The position numbers and the translations under genes were made by a program. Source: Pseudomonas viridiflava (lineage in GTDB: Bacteria; Pseudomonadota; Gammaproteobacteria; Pseudomonadales; Pseudomonadaceae). Taken from it: a stretch of DNA of 64,000 nt. The notes under the pieces are model-generated. The model saw only the letters and a program-made list of their open reading frames with translations. It did not search any database and was not told the DNA's origin. Positions 1-9,100 of this stretch are shown here, in pieces. The number at the start of each line of letters is the position of its first letter. Position 1 is the stretch's first letter. Location of the stretch: NCBI RefSeq assembly GCF_900573885.1, contig NZ_UPSE01000161.1:186001-250000 (forward strand), given 5' to 3'.

Positions 1-424
1 GGTCGAAAACGGGAAACCAGGCGTCGCCCTCCGGGCTCAGGGCCACGCGGGTCAGGTACAGGCGTTGTGCCAATGCCAGGCCTTGTTCATAGAGCTGGGC
101 GCCGCCGATCAGCATCAGCTCATCGGCATCCTCGTGGCTGGCCCACTCTTCGGCGCGAGCGATGGCGGCTTCCAGCGAGGCAAATACCTCGGCGCCTTCG
201 AGGGTCAAGCCAGCCTGGCGGCTGACCACCAGATTCAGCCGACCCGGCAATGGCCGGCCGAGGGAGTCCCAGGTTTTGCGACCCATGATGATCGGCTTGC
301 CGAGGGTCATGGCTTTGAAGTGTTTGAGGTCCGCTGGCAGGTGCCAGGGCAATTGGTTGTCGCGGCCAATCACACGGTTGTCGGCGAGGGCGGCGATCAG
401 GCAGAGGGGACGGGTCGTATTCAT
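1..424 (-). CDS. folA: Dihydrofolate reductase, C-terminus cut by window edge
   Basis: The minus strand from ATG at 424 gives MNTTRPLCLIAALADNRVIG followed by a WHLPADLKHFK segment, the IIMGRKTWDSLGRPLPGR cofactor-binding stretch and LMLIGGAQLYEQGL. These are the standard landmarks of bacterial dihydrofolate reductase, which reduces dihydrofolate to tetrahydrofolate with NADPH in the cytoplasm. About 141 codons are inside the window; the family is usually 160-170 residues, so only the last 25-30 are missing to the left. It is transcribed divergently from the DUF2868 gene. The larger reading frame on the opposite strand here is a shadow. Confidence 0.93.
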   Translation of the reverse strand, partial: MNTTRPLCLIAALADNRVIGRDNQLPWHLPADLKHFKAMTLGKPIIMGRKTWDSLGRPLPGRLNLVVSRQAGLTLEGAEVFASLEAAIARAEEWASHEDADELMLIGGAQLYEQGLALAQRLYLTRVALSPEGDAWFPVFD

Positions 425-536
425 GGCGGCGAGGATAACGGCTCGCCTGCCGGAAAAAAAGCAAACGGATGATGGGGCGCGCCTGAGCGGTTATCCTCAA
501 ACCCGGCGGCCCCATGGGGCGGCTACATTCTTAGCC

Positions 537-1949
537 ATGAGTTTATGCATGACCGCATCGAAATCCCCGCTCCCTTCCCTGCCGCCACTGCAGCGTCTGT
601 GGCTCACCGAGGCCGTGCGGCTGCGCGAAGAACAGGCGGGACCGCTGGAAGACCGCGAAGCGAATCGCCAGGCCGTCGCCACAGGCGGTTCGCTTGAACA
701 ACGCATCGAAAGCCGCGCGCTGTGGCTGGCACAACGCGACGGCATGCTGGGGGCTCTGTTGCACTGGCGGCAGGGCGCGGTGTTGGCGGTCTGGCTGCTG
801 GCGGCGCTGGCTGTGCTCAGCGGTGCGGGTTTAGGCTTCGCCGCGCTGGGGGACGGGCAACGGCCGGTAAATTTGTTCTGGGCCCTGGGCAGTTTGCTCG
901 GCCTGCATCTAATAACCCTGGTCGGCTGGGCCGTGGGGCTGCTGTTTGCCGGCAGCGGCGGCGCCAGCCTTGGCCGCTTGTGGTTATGGCTGAGCGAAAA
1001 ACTCGCCCGCGACGCACAAGCGGTGCACCTGGCGCCGGCATTGCTGGTGCTGCTGCAGCGCCAGCGCTTGAACCGCTGGGTGCTGGGCTTGTGCGTGCAT
1101 GGGTTGTGGTTGCTGTTGCTGCTCAGCGCCTTGGGCAGCCTGCTGGCGCTGCTGGCGACGCGACGTTACGGCTTTGTGTGGGAAACCACGCTGCTGGGCA
1201 GCGACACGTTTGTGACGGTGATTCAGGCCCTTGGCAGCGCCGCTCAGTGGCTGGGTTTCAGCACGCCGTCGGTAGAGGTGATCCGCGCCAGCGGCGCCGA
1301 TGCCATCGCCGAAGAAAGCGCCCGACAGGCCTGGGCCGTCTGGCTGCTGGGTATGTTGATCTGCTACGGCGTACTGCCCCGCGCGGTACTGGCTTCGTTT
1401 TGCGCGTGGCGCTGGCGGCAAGGCCGCGCGCGCTTGGGTCTGGACCTCGATTTGCCGGGCTACAGCCTGCTGCGCGAGCGGCTGCAACCGGGCAGTGAAC
1501 GGCTGGGCGTGACCGATGCGGCGCCGCAGCAGATGCCCTCGGTGCAGACCGGCACGGCGGTATCCAGCAGCTCGGGTGCGGTGTTGGTCGCGGTTGAACT
1601 CGACCCCCGTCGCGCCTGGCCGCCGACCGTGCCCAAAGGCGTGGCCGATGCTGGCGTGATCGACAGCCGCGAGCAACGACAGCACCTGCTCGACCAATTG
1701 AGCCGTTTTCCGCCGTCGCGCCTGGCGATCGCCTGCGACCCGCGCCGCTCGCCGGACCGCGGCACGCTGGCGCTGCTGGCCGAGCTGGCGCGCAATGCCG
1801 GCGAAACCCGAATCTGGCTGCTGGCCGCCGAGCCAGGCGAGGCGCTCGACAGCCAGCGTCTTGAAGACTGGCACGTTGCCCTCGATGGGTTGCAGTTGAA
1901 CTGGCGCCAGGGCGCGCCGTTGCAGTGGCTGGAGCATGCCCATGAATGA
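537..1949 (+). CDS. DUF2868 multi-pass membrane protein
   Basis: About 470 residues, beginning MSLCMTASKSPLP (ATG 537; an in-frame ATG at 549 is equally possible because neither has a clear ribosome site). After a hydrophilic N-terminal stretch of about 70 residues come several hydrophobic segments (WLLAALAVLSGAGLGFAALG, LLGLHLITLVGWAVGLLF, WVLGLCVHGLWLLLLLSALG), and a soluble C-terminal part that looks alpha/beta (VLVAVELDP... LAIACDPRRSPDRGT). I recognise the DUF2868 family, of unknown function. It overlaps the downstream GTPase gene by 8 bases, so the two are almost certainly co-translated and act together at the inner membrane. The open frame extends upstream to 162, but that part covers folA in antisense and is not coding. 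Confidence 0.85.
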   Translation: MSLCMTASKSPLPSLPPLQRLWLTEAVRLREEQAGPLEDREANRQAVATGGSLEQRIESRALWLAQRDGMLGALLHWRQGAVLAVWLLAALAVLSGAGLGFAALGDGQRPVNLFWALGSLLGLHLITLVGWAVGLLFAGSGGASLGRLWLWLSEKLARDAQAVHLAPALLVLLQRQRLNRWVLGLCVHGLWLLLLLSALGSLLALLATRRYGFVWETTLLGSDTFVTVIQALGSAAQWLGFSTPSVEVIRASGADAIAEESARQAWAVWLLGMLICYGVLPRAVLASFCAWRWRQGRARLGLDLDLPGYSLLRERLQPGSERLGVTDAAPQQMPSVQTGTAVSSSSGAVLVAVELDPRRAWPPTVPKGVADAGVIDSREQRQHLLDQLSRFPPSRLAIACDPRRSPDRGTLALLAELARNAGETRIWLLAAEPGEALDSQRLEDWHVALDGLQLNWRQGAPLQWLEHAHE

Positions 1950-3315
1950 AGTCAGCCGTTCGCCGCTCAAGTTGGCCGTGGTGGGCCACACCAACGTCGG
2001 CAAAACCTCGTTGCTGCGCACCCTCACCCGCGACGTGGACTTTGGTGAAGTGTCCCACCGGCCCAGCACGACCCGCCATGTTGAAGGCGCGCGGTTGTCG
2101 GTGGATGGACAGGCGTTGCTGGAGCTGTACGACACGCCCGGCCTGGAAGACGCCATTGCCCTGCTCGACTACCTGGAGCGCCTCGATCGGCCCGGCGAGC
2201 GTCTCGATGGTCCGGCGCGGCTGGCGCGCTTTCTGGAAGGCAGCGAGGCGCGGCAACGGTTCGAGCAAGAAGCCAAGGTACTGCGGCAACTCCTTGCCAG
2301 CGATGCCGGCCTGTATGTGATCGACGCCCGCGAGCCAGTGCTGGCCAAGTACCGCGATGAACTGGCAGTGCTCGGCAGTTGCGGCAAACCGTTGCTGCCG
2401 GTGCTCAACTTCGTCACCTGCGCCCAGCAGCGTGAAGAGGAATGGCGCGAGGCCCTGGCGCGCCTGGGGCTGCACGCGCTGGTGCGGTTCGACACCGTAG
2501 CGCCGCCCCTGGACGGCGAGCGCCGGCTTTACGAAAGCCTGGCGCTGTTGCTGGAAAAATCGCGCCCGCAGTTGCAGCGCCTGATCGACGACCACGAAGC
2601 GCAAGCCCGCGCCCGCCATACCGCCGGCGTGCGGCTGATCGCCGAGTTGTTGATCGACTGCGCGGCATGCCGGCGCAGTGTCGGCAGCGATGAACAGGTG
2701 CAAGTGCAGGCGTTGCACCAGAGCATCCGTCAGCGCGAACAGGCGTGCGTGCAGGCGCTGCTGCGCTTGTATGCCTTCCGCCAGGACGATGCGCGCGCCA
2801 GCGATTTGCCGCTGCTAGACGGCCGTTGGAGTGACGATCTGTTCAACCCGGAAACGCTCAAGCAACTGGGTATTCAGGTGGGCGGCGGCATGGCAGCGGG
2901 CGCCGCGGCGGGTGTCGGCATCGACTTGATGGTGGGTGGAATTACCCTGGGCGCTGCCACGGTGCTAGGCGCGTTGGCCGGGGGTGGCCTGCAGACCGCG
3001 CGTACTTACGGCGAGCGGCTGCTGGGCAAGCTCAAGGGCAACCGTGAACTGAGCGTGGACGACGGCGTGCTGCGCTTGTTGGCCCTGCGCCAGCGCCAAT
3101 TGCTGGATGCGCTGAGTGCCCGAGGGCACGCGGCGACTACCGCGATTGAGGTCAGGGCTGATCAGGAGGGCGGCTGGCGCCAAGGAAAATTACCTGCCGT
3201 GCTGCGCCAGGCGCGGGCGCATCCGCGTTGGTCGTCGCTCAACCCACAGGCTCGCCCGCAACAGCCGGAGCGGCAGGCCGCAGTGGCCAAGCTAGCCGCA
3301 GAGCTGGAAGTTTAG
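1942..3315 (+). CDS. DUF3482 GTPase, partner of the DUF2868 protein
   Basis: P-loop GTPase: GHTNVGKTS near residue 15 (Walker A/G1), a T-rich switch region ([10 protein letters not shown]), DTPGLED (G3), and NFVT in the G4 position instead of the usual NKxD. The middle is helical and charged; near residues 310-355 there is a glycine/alanine-rich hydrophobic stretch ([20 protein letters not shown]) typical of membrane-inserting glycine zippers in DUF3482 proteins. ATG 1942 is preferred over 1936 because GGAG at 1931-1934 is correctly spaced for it. The start overlaps the end of the DUF2868 gene. Its stop overlaps, by 4 bases, the stop of the convergent GGDEF gene. Role unknown; a membrane-remodelling or stress GTPase is inference. 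Confidence 0.85.
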   Translation: MNEVSRSPLKLAVVGHTNVGKTSLLRTLTRDVDFGEVSHRPSTTRHVEGARLSVDGQALLELYDTPGLEDAIALLDYLERLDRPGERLDGPARLARFLEGSEARQRFEQEAKVLRQLLASDAGLYVIDAREPVLAKYRDELAVLGSCGKPLLPVLNFVTCAQQREEEWREALARLGLHALVRFDTVAPPLDGERRLYESLALLLEKSRPQLQRLIDDHEAQARARHTAGVRLIAELLIDCAACRRSVGSDEQVQVQALHQSIRQREQACVQALLRLYAFRQDDARASDLPLLDGRWSDDLFNPETLKQLGIQVGGGMAAGAAAGVGIDLMVGGITLGAATVLGALAGGGLQTARTYGERLLGKLKGNRELSVDDGVLRLLALRQRQLLDALSARGHAATTAIEVRADQEGGWRQGKLPAVLRQARAHPRWSSLNPQARPQQPERQAAVAKLAAELEV

Positions 3316-5348
3316 GACTGCGCTTCGGCGCCTTCTGCCGCGACGTGCACTTGATTGCGGCCGCCGCGTTTGGCCCGGTACAGCGCCTGGTCGGCGCGCT
3401 CGAAAACTTCATCTACCCGGTCGCCCTCGATAAAAGCGGTCAGGCCACCCGACACCGTGATGGTCACCCGCTCGCCTTTGAAATGGAACGGGCAGGCCTC
3501 GATGGCGGCGCGCAGCGTTTCGAGTAATTGCTGACCACCGGCAACGGGCGTGGCCGGGATAAGCAAAACAAACTCTTCCCCACCGAAGCGCGCCATGAAG
3601 TCGGTTTTACGCAGCCGGTTATTCAGCTCGCCGGCGATGATCTTCAGCACCTTGTCGCCAGCGAGGTGGCCGTAGTTATCGTTGATGCGTTTGAAGTGGT
3701 CGATATCCAGCACCGCCATCAGCAGCTCGCCGCCATAGCGCTGCCAGCGCGCCACCTCCAGCTCCAGTCTTTCAGTCCACGCTGCCCGATTCGGCAAGCC
3801 GGTGAGCGGATCGGTGAGGGCTTTTTGCCGCTGTTCTTCGAGATGGTCGCGAAAGCCCTTGGCTTCCTGTTCCATGCTCGCCACGCGCTCGACCAGCGTT
3901 TGCAGGCGGCCCGCCACATCCTGATCGCGCTCGTCGCGTTGCGACTGGTATTGCGACATGGTGCTGAGCAGGCCATCCAGCCGATTCTCCACCAGGTTTT
4001 TCAGGCTGCTGAGGTCGGTGGCTGCCTGCACGCTGTTGTGCAAACCGTCGACCTGCTGGCGCAGCTCGGTATCCAGCTCGCGCGCGGCGGCCATGGATTC
4101 CGAATAGCCCTGATGGGCGTCCTGCAAACCACCCTGGAAGGTGGCCAGGCGCTGGTTGAGCTGCGCCAGATAGCCTTCGAACTCGCGCTGGCCGAGGTCG
4201 GCCACTGCCAGCATCAGCACGGCGAAGTCGTCGAGCACCGGCACCAGTTCGTACAGGTTCAGCCCGCCCTGGATGCGCACCCGCAGCGACTCGGCCTGCG
4301 GCTTGTGGTGCTCCGGTACGGGCAGGTCGTCGAGCAGCCCCAGCAAGGTGGCTTCAACGTGGCTGGCGATGGCGCTGTAGCCGGCTTCCGGCTCGGGCGG
4401 AATGGCGAAATCGGGGTCTGCCAGTTCCTGCTCGACCGTGGCGTGGATTGCCGCGGAAACCGTGGCGCCGTCAGTAAGCAGCGAGGCTGACAGCGGCAGG
4501 CTGTCGAGCGTCGATAACGACGAGCCTCGCGCAGTTCTGCGTGCGGCCAGTGCTTCGTTGATGGCTACGGTGGCGGCTTCGCTGCCGGCGGCCGTGGCAG
4601 GCACGGCGGCGGGCTCGAGTGTTTGCGCAGCAGGCGCTGGTACCGGAGCTGGCGCGGGCGAAGTGGTGACTGCAGCGGCAGTGGGCTCCGACACGGGCGT
4701 TGGCGTTAACGCAGGCGTCGGCTGCGCCGCCACAGGCGCGACCGGCTGCACGGACGCGGGCGTCTGTTGCGCTGCTGGTGCTGGTGCTGCGGGGCTCGGC
4801 GTCTCGGCAGAACCCTCGGCACCGCCGTCCCGGCCACCAAACAAACGCTGCAACAAGCCAGGGCGCGCGGATTCGGGTGTTTCCAGCACATCGAGTGCCT
4901 GGCGTTGCAGGCTGCTGAGTTCCGAGAGCAGAGCGGGCAATTCGCGCACCTGACTGGCGCGGTTCTCCACCTGCTTGGTGAATTTCTTCAGCGGCTTGCG
5001 CACTTCGCTGGGCAGGTCGAGTTTAAGTAGCTGGCTGACCAGCCCGCCAAGCGCCCCGGTAACCTGACTGGCACGTTCCACTCGACGCTGCTCGGAGTCG
5101 AGCACGGCTTTTTCCAGGCGCGGAATCAGGGCGGACAGACCGGCGTCCATGTCGTCGCGGCGGACGATTTCGCGAAGTTCGGACATGCACTGGTCAACAG
5201 CCTTGTCCGTGCCTTCGGCAGCCAGCGAGCTGCGCACCAGCCCTCGGCGGAGCAGGTCCAGACGCATATCCCAGCGACGTTCGAGCTTTTCCTGCTGCTC
5301 GAGGCTGCTCAGGTACTTTTCTTTCCAGCGCTGGGCGTCGTCACTCAT
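3312..5348 (-). CDS. GGDEF diguanylate cyclase with long N-terminal helical region
   Basis: 678 residues. The C-terminal domain carries [14 protein letters not shown] and the active-site GGEEF at about residues 589-593, with an RKTD inhibitory I-site exactly five residues before it, so this should be an active, product-inhibited c-di-GMP synthase. The first 500 residues are soluble, rich in heptad-like helices, with a low-complexity Ala/Pro/Thr linker around residues 175-245 and no transmembrane segment or recognisable PAS/GAF sensor. It resembles cytoplasmic cyclases of the P. aeruginosa PA0338/SiaD class only in general layout. The start overlaps the stop of the upstream nuclease gene by 8 bases, implying coupling. 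Confidence 0.92.
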   Translation of the reverse strand: MSDDAQRWKEKYLSSLEQQEKLERRWDMRLDLLRRGLVRSSLAAEGTDKAVDQCMSELREIVRRDDMDAGLSALIPRLEKAVLDSEQRRVERASQVTGALGGLVSQLLKLDLPSEVRKPLKKFTKQVENRASQVRELPALLSELSSLQRQALDVLETPESARPGLLQRLFGGRDGGAEGSAETPSPAAPAPAAQQTPASVQPVAPVAAQPTPALTPTPVSEPTAAAVTTSPAPAPVPAPAAQTLEPAAVPATAAGSEAATVAINEALAARRTARGSSLSTLDSLPLSASLLTDGATVSAAIHATVEQELADPDFAIPPEPEAGYSAIASHVEATLLGLLDDLPVPEHHKPQAESLRVRIQGGLNLYELVPVLDDFAVLMLAVADLGQREFEGYLAQLNQRLATFQGGLQDAHQGYSESMAAARELDTELRQQVDGLHNSVQAATDLSSLKNLVENRLDGLLSTMSQYQSQRDERDQDVAGRLQTLVERVASMEQEAKGFRDHLEEQRQKALTDPLTGLPNRAAWTERLELEVARWQRYGGELLMAVLDIDHFKRINDNYGHLAGDKVLKIIAGELNNRLRKTDFMARFGGEEFVLLIPATPVAGGQQLLETLRAAIEACPFHFKGERVTITVSGGLTAFIEGDRVDEVFERADQALYRAKRGGRNQVHVAAEGAEAQS

Positions 5349-6219
5349 GGGGTATTTCCGCGAGGGAAGTGTTGGATCTGTCCGGCTCGCTGCACAGGCT
5401 GTCAGGCAAACGGATTTCCACAGCCACCGGCAGGTGATCGGAAATCGGCTGGGCCAGTACGCGCACAGCTTCCAGGGTCAAACTTGGGCTCAATAAAATA
5501 TGGTCCAGGCACCGTTGCGGGCGCCAGCTCGGGAACGTGGCTTCCACTTGGGGTGCCAGCAAACCGAGGTCGCGCAACGGTGAATTGAGCAGTAAATCAG
5601 ACGCGTGGGTATTCATGTCGCCCATCAGAACCTGATGACGATATTCGCCGATCAGTTCACGAATATAGGCCAGCTGCCGCACGCGCGTTTTCGCGCCGAG
5701 TGACAGGTGCATCATCACCACCGCCAACGCATCCTCGCCTTCGCCGAAGCGCAGGAGAATGGCGCCCCGACCGGGCGGACCGGGCAGCGGATGATCTTCG
5801 ATAACGGTAGGTTGCAGGCGGCTGAGAACGCCGTTGCTGTGCTGGGCGAGACGCCCGAGATTGCGGTTGAGTTGCTGATACCAATAAGGGAACGCGCCCA
5901 ACTGGGCCAGGTGCTCCACCTGATTGATATAGCCGGAACGGTGACTGCCGCCGTCGGCTTCCTGCAGGGCCACAAGGTCGTAATCGGCAAGCAGTGCGCC
6001 GATGCGCTGCAGGTTGGTAGAACGGCCCTGGTGTGGCAGCAGGTGTTGCCAGCCTCGGGTGAGGTAGTGGCGATAACTCTCGGTGCTGTTGCCCACTTGA
6101 ATGTTGAAGCTCAGCAGGCGCAGACGTCCGTCTGCCGGCAGGCCGCTGGAGTCGCACCCCGCATTGACCCGCGCATCTCGCAGGCCGGCTACCCGTGGTG
6201 TACCCCAGCGACGGAGCAT
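5341..6219 (-). CDS. Endonuclease/exonuclease/phosphatase (EEP) family hydrolase
   Basis: 292 residues with the EEP metal-dependent hydrolase motifs in order: LLSFNIQVG (Asn), LQEADGG (catalytic Glu), [11 protein letters not shown] (Asp/Asn pair), and [10 protein letters not shown] (terminal Asp-His). No signal peptide is evident. Such proteins cleave phosphodiester or phosphomonoester bonds in DNA, lipids or small molecules; the substrate cannot be read from sequence. It lies 6 bases downstream of dsbA on the same strand and overlaps the diguanylate cyclase gene, so dsbA-EEP-GGDEF probably share a transcript. Confidence 0.88.
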   Translation of the reverse strand: MLRRWGTPRVAGLRDARVNAGCDSSGLPADGRLRLLSFNIQVGNSTESYRHYLTRGWQHLLPHQGRSTNLQRIGALLADYDLVALQEADGGSHRSGYINQVEHLAQLGAFPYWYQQLNRNLGRLAQHSNGVLSRLQPTVIEDHPLPGPPGRGAILLRFGEGEDALAVVMMHLSLGAKTRVRQLAYIRELIGEYRHQVLMGDMNTHASDLLLNSPLRDLGLLAPQVEATFPSWRPQRCLDHILLSPSLTLEAVRVLAQPISDHLPVAVEIRLPDSLCSEPDRSNTSLAEIPHE

Positions 6220-6225
6220 GGCGAT

Positions 6226-6864
6226 TTACTTCGCTGCGCGTTCTTTGGCGATCAGCTGATCAGCCACTTGCAGCGCTTGCTCCGGGCCACCGGCGGAGCC
6301 GATGTCGAAGCGATATTTACCGTTGACGATCATGGTTGGCACGCCGCTGATCTGATAGGCCATGGCGAGTTTTTTGTCTTTCTCGACCTGACTCTTCACA
6401 CCAAAGGAGTTGTAGGCCTTGAGGAAGTCGTCTTTGGCGATGCCCTGGGTTTCAAGGAACTCAGCCATTTCGTCTGGCTTGGCGAGTTTTTTACCCTGGT
6501 TCTGGATGGCGTCGAAGATCGCGGCATGAACTTTCTCTTCCACGCCCATGGATTCGAGGGTCACGAACAGCTGGCCGTGGGCATCCCACACGCCGCCGAA
6601 CATGGCCGGAATGCGGATGAAGTGCACGTCAGCCGGTTGTTTTTTGATCCACGGATTGATGATTGGCTCGAAGTGATAGCAATGCGGGCAGCCGTACCAG
6701 AAGAGTTCGACAACTTCGATTTTGCCGGGCTTGGAAACCGGAACAGGGCTGCTGAGCTCGACATATTGCTTGCCGGCTTCGATCGGCTGCGCGGCGGTGG
6801 CGGTCGCGGTCATGCCGATCAGGCTCGCGGTGGCGAGGACAGCGCTGAAAATCAGGTTACGCAT
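6226..6864 (-). CDS. dsbA: Periplasmic thiol:disulfide oxidoreductase DsbA
   Basis: 212 residues. A signal peptide ends around ATATAA (residue 25); the thioredoxin-fold active site is C59-P-H-C62 (WYGCPHCYHF), and the cis-proline loop is GVPTM. DsbA introduces disulfides into secreted proteins and is reoxidised by DsbB. Length and motifs match Pseudomonas DsbA. It follows the two cytochrome genes on the same strand, separated from them by a hairpin terminator at 6975-7000, so it should have its own promoter in the 6865-6974 interval. Virulence factors and cytochrome maturation normally depend on it. Confidence 0.95.
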   Translation of the reverse strand: MRNLIFSAVLATASLIGMTATATAAQPIEAGKQYVELSSPVPVSKPGKIEVVELFWYGCPHCYHFEPIINPWIKKQPADVHFIRIPAMFGGVWDAHGQLFVTLESMGVEEKVHAAIFDAIQNQGKKLAKPDEMAEFLETQGIAKDDFLKAYNSFGVKSQVEKDKKLAMAYQISGVPTMIVNGKYRFDIGSAGGPEQALQVADQLIAKERAAK

Positions 6865-6974
6865 GCTTTACTCCTTGGCGGATAAAACTCGCCCGATAGC
6901 GAGCTGGATTTCGACCGATTGCCTGAAGGCGGGTTCCCGGCTGAGGGCCAACATTGTAATGGCGGCTCCAACGA

Positions 6975-7000
6975 AAAAGGGTGGCTTTCGCCACCCTTTT
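6975..7000 (-). terminator. Rho-independent terminator after cytochrome c4
   Basis: AAAAGGGTGGC-TTTC-GCCACCCTTTT is a long GC-rich stem with a tetraloop. Read on the minus strand it is followed by a run of U and lies 39 bases past the cytochrome c4 stop codon. Confidence 0.85.
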
Positions 7001-7038
7001 CTGCCCGCTAATGCGTACCGGATATTACCGTTGCGCGA

Positions 7039-7644
7039 TTAGTGCAGGCCCTGGATGTAGCTGGATACCGCCGCGATATCCTTGTTGCTCAGCTTAGCTG
7101 CAATGCCGCGCATGATCATGCTGTCGCCGTCATTGGTGCGATCGCCTTCGCGGAAATTGGTCAGCTGCTTGGCGACATAAGTGGAGTGCTGGCCGCCCAG
7201 ATGCGGGAAGCCGGCCTCTGCGTTGCCGGTGCCGTCTGGCGAATGGCAGCCGGTGCAGGCAGGCATGCCGGTTTCGAGGTTGCCGCCGCGGAAAATTTCC
7301 TGACCGCGCGCTACCAGCTTCGGATCGGCAGCGCCGACGCTCATTTTCTGGCTGGCGAAATAGGCGGCGATGTCTGCCAGATCCTGGTCGCTGAGGGGGT
7401 TCAGCAGGCCTGTCATTTCCAGCACGACGCGGTTGCCGGATTTGATGTCTTTCAGTTGCTTGAGCAGGTAGCGCTCGCCTTGGCCAGCCAGTTTCGGGAA
7501 GTTTGGCGCAGGGCTGTTGCCGTCGGCACCGTGGCAAGCGCCACATACAGCTACTTTGCCTTGACCTGCAGCGGCGTCGCCTGCGGCATGAGCCATACCG
7601 GAGATGCCCAGGGTCAACAGCAGACTCACGAGTACTTTGTTCAT
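7039..7644 (-). CDS. cc4: Dihaem cytochrome c4
   Basis: 201 residues with a cleavable signal peptide (MAHAAG near residue 20) and two c-type haem sites: C34-x-x-C37-H38 (CGACH) and C130-x-x-C133-H134 (CTGCH), each with a downstream Met ligand (VLEMTG, SMIMRG). Two similar haem domains in tandem is the hallmark of cytochrome c4, a periplasmic electron carrier to terminal oxidases, classically cbb3. It follows the c5 gene by 44 bases in the same direction. The name is by family resemblance; dihaem c4 and c5 next to engB/polA is the arrangement known in Pseudomonas. Confidence 0.92.
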   Translation of the reverse strand: MNKVLVSLLLTLGISGMAHAAGDAAAGQGKVAVCGACHGADGNSPAPNFPKLAGQGERYLLKQLKDIKSGNRVVLEMTGLLNPLSDQDLADIAAYFASQKMSVGAADPKLVARGQEIFRGGNLETGMPACTGCHSPDGTGNAEAGFPHLGGQHSTYVAKQLTNFREGDRTNDGDSMIMRGIAAKLSNKDIAAVSSYIQGLH

Positions 7645-7688
7645 CAGCTAATCCAATTACGGCTAAAGGGAGAGAATCAACGCGTGGC

Positions 7689-7979
7689 TTACTTGCTCAT
7701 CCAGTGGATGACGGCTTGGAAGTCTTCAGCGCTACAGTCGGTGCACAAACCGCGAGGCGGCATGGCGTTAAATCCATCGGTTACGTGCTGCACCATCTTA
7801 TCCATGCCTTGGGCCAACCGCGGGGTCCAGGCAGCCGTGTCACCTTTTTTAGGCGCCATCGGCAGTTGTCCATTATGGCAGGCTCCACAGGAACGGTTGA
7901 ATACCGTTTCCGGGTCCTGGGCTGCATGAGCCAGTGAAGACAACAACAGGGTAGTGGCTGCGAGCACTAACAACTTCAT
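7689..7979 (-). CDS. Monohaem cytochrome c5
   Basis: 96 residues: signal peptide to about residue 20 (LAHAAQ), haem motif C31-G-A-C34-H35, distal Met in NAMPPRG, and an extra CTDC pair that in cytochrome c5 forms a disulfide. It is a small soluble periplasmic electron carrier. It is the first gene of a c5-c4 pair, transcribed away from engB across a 192-base divergent intergenic region. Confidence 0.9.
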   Translation of the reverse strand: MKLLVLAATTLLLSSLAHAAQDPETVFNRSCGACHNGQLPMAPKKGDTAAWTPRLAQGMDKMVQHVTDGFNAMPPRGLCTDCSAEDFQAVIHWMSK

Positions 7980-8171
7980 CAGATCAACCTCATCAGTGAG
8001 GAACGTTCCGCATTCTTTTGCGCGAAATCGGTAAATCCTTCCTGCAATTCCTTGCCCTTATACCGGACAAAGCGCACACAAAATCTGCGGCATTATATAC
8101 TGGCGTCACTGAAACGGAAACGACACCGCACGCCGGGCCACCTACTGGCACCGCCCTCACCGGAAAATTCG

Positions 8172-8807
8172 ATGCAAGCCAAAAACCCCATCATCGGTCT
8201 GTGCCAACAGGCTGCGTTTATGATCAGCGCCGCAAAAGTGGACCAATGTCCCGATGACCAAGGCTACGAAGTGGCCTTTGCCGGCCGCTCCAACGCCGGT
8301 AAATCCAGCGCCCTCAACACGCTGACACACGCCAGCCTCGCCCGCACCTCGAAGACGCCCGGCCGCACGCAGTTGCTGAACTTCTTCCGCCTGGACGAAG
8401 AGCGTCGCCTGGTCGACTTGCCCGGTTATGGCTACGCCAAGGTGCCGATTCCGCTGAAGTTGCACTGGCAGCGCCACCTGGAAGCCTATCTGGGCAGTCG
8501 CGAAAGCCTGAAAGGGCTGATGCTGATGATGGACATCCGTCACCCGCTCACCGAGTTCGACCGTCTGATGCTCGACTGGTCCGCAGCCAGCGAAATGCCT
8601 ATGCATATTCTGCTGACCAAGGCCGACAAACTGGCCTATGGCGCCGCCAAGAATGCCTTGCTGAAAGTGCAGACAGACCTGCGCAAGGGCTGGGGCGATG
8701 GCGTGAGTATTCAGTTGTTCTCGGCGCCCAAGCGTCAGGGCATAGAAGAGGCGCAAGCCGTGCTGGCGCGCTGGATGGAGCTTGAAGACACCGTGGTTGC
8801 GGAGTAA
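8172..8807 (+). CDS. engB: Ribosome-biogenesis GTPase EngB (YihA/YsxC)
   Basis: 211 residues from [10 protein letters not shown]. GTPase motifs: GRSNAGKSS (residues 38-46), DLPGYG (G3), TKAD (G4) and SAPK (G5-like). EngB acts in assembly of the large ribosomal subunit. ATG 8172 is chosen because upstream in-frame codons lie in AT-rich promoter-like DNA (TATATACT near 8094-8101) and the family starts here. It converges on polA with the ErsA-type small RNA between, the known Pseudomonas arrangement. Confidence 0.95.
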   Translation: MQAKNPIIGLCQQAAFMISAAKVDQCPDDQGYEVAFAGRSNAGKSSALNTLTHASLARTSKTPGRTQLLNFFRLDEERRLVDLPGYGYAKVPIPLKLHWQRHLEAYLGSRESLKGLMLMMDIRHPLTEFDRLMLDWSAASEMPMHILLTKADKLAYGAAKNALLKVQTDLRKGWGDGVSIQLFSAPKRQGIEEAQAVLARWMELEDTVVAE

Positions 8808-8816
8808 ATCGCAGGC

Positions 8817-8859
8817 AAAAAAAACCCCGAGCTTCGTATGGGGAGGGAGAGGCTCGGGG
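8817..8859 (-). terminator. Terminator of the ErsA-type sRNA
   Basis: On the minus strand CCCCGAGC (8852-8859) pairs with GCTCGGGG (8825-8832) around an 19-nt pyrimidine-rich loop, followed by eight T (8817-8824). The loop is unusually large and C-rich, consistent with double duty as target-binding seed. Confidence 0.88.
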
Positions 8860-8948
8860 TTTAAGGGTCTGAACCGCTAGGGCGGGGCTCAGATATCTGC
8901 CAACACTTAACACAACATAGGAGCACCGAAGGGCTTCATCAGCCATTC
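8817..8948 (-). ncRNA. ersA: ErsA-type small RNA (Spot 42-position sRNA)
   Basis: Between engB and polA, on the minus strand, a strong envelope-stress promoter is followed about 130 nt later by a terminator hairpin and eight U. Counting from the expected start near 8948 gives about 132 nt, the size I recall for P. aeruginosa ErsA, which occupies exactly this locus. A C-rich stretch (TCTCCCTCCCC) sits in the loop of the terminal hairpin at 8833-8851, the kind of single-stranded seed used with Hfq. In P. aeruginosa ErsA represses algC and oprD and affects biofilm; target conservation here is inference. The exact 5' end is an estimate. Confidence 0.85.
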
Positions 8949-8954
8949 AGTAAC

Positions 8955-8982
8955 TCTGACCGCCCTGATTTATGGAAAGTTC
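8955..8982 (-). promoter_or_regulatory. AlgU (sigma-22/RpoE-type) promoter of the sRNA
   Basis: On the minus strand GAACTT (8977-8982), a 17-base spacer, then TCAGA (8955-8959). The sigma-22 consensus is GAACTT-N16/17-TCtgA, so the -35 is perfect and the -10 differs at one base. The predicted start falls at about 8948. This matches the AlgU dependence known for ersA in P. aeruginosa. Confidence 0.82.
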
Positions 8983-9077
8983 ACCGGTGCCTTAAAACCG
9001 CTTAGTTATAAAAACCCTCCCGGTAATTCCCTTAGCTTGCTAGCTATCCGGTTCGGCTGCGTCGATATGCCGCAGCG

Positions 9078-9100
9078 GAAAAGGCGCCAGAAGCGCCTTT
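9078..9100 (-). terminator. Terminator directly after polA
   Basis: Stem AAGGCGC / GCGCCTT around a short loop, immediately beyond the polA stop codon (9101-9103), followed by TTTT on the minus strand. Confidence 0.75.

Noticed and set aside
1258-2718. 486-residue antisense frame over the DUF2868/DUF3482 pair
   Set aside because: Shadow; spans the junction of two genes with clear motifs on the other strand.
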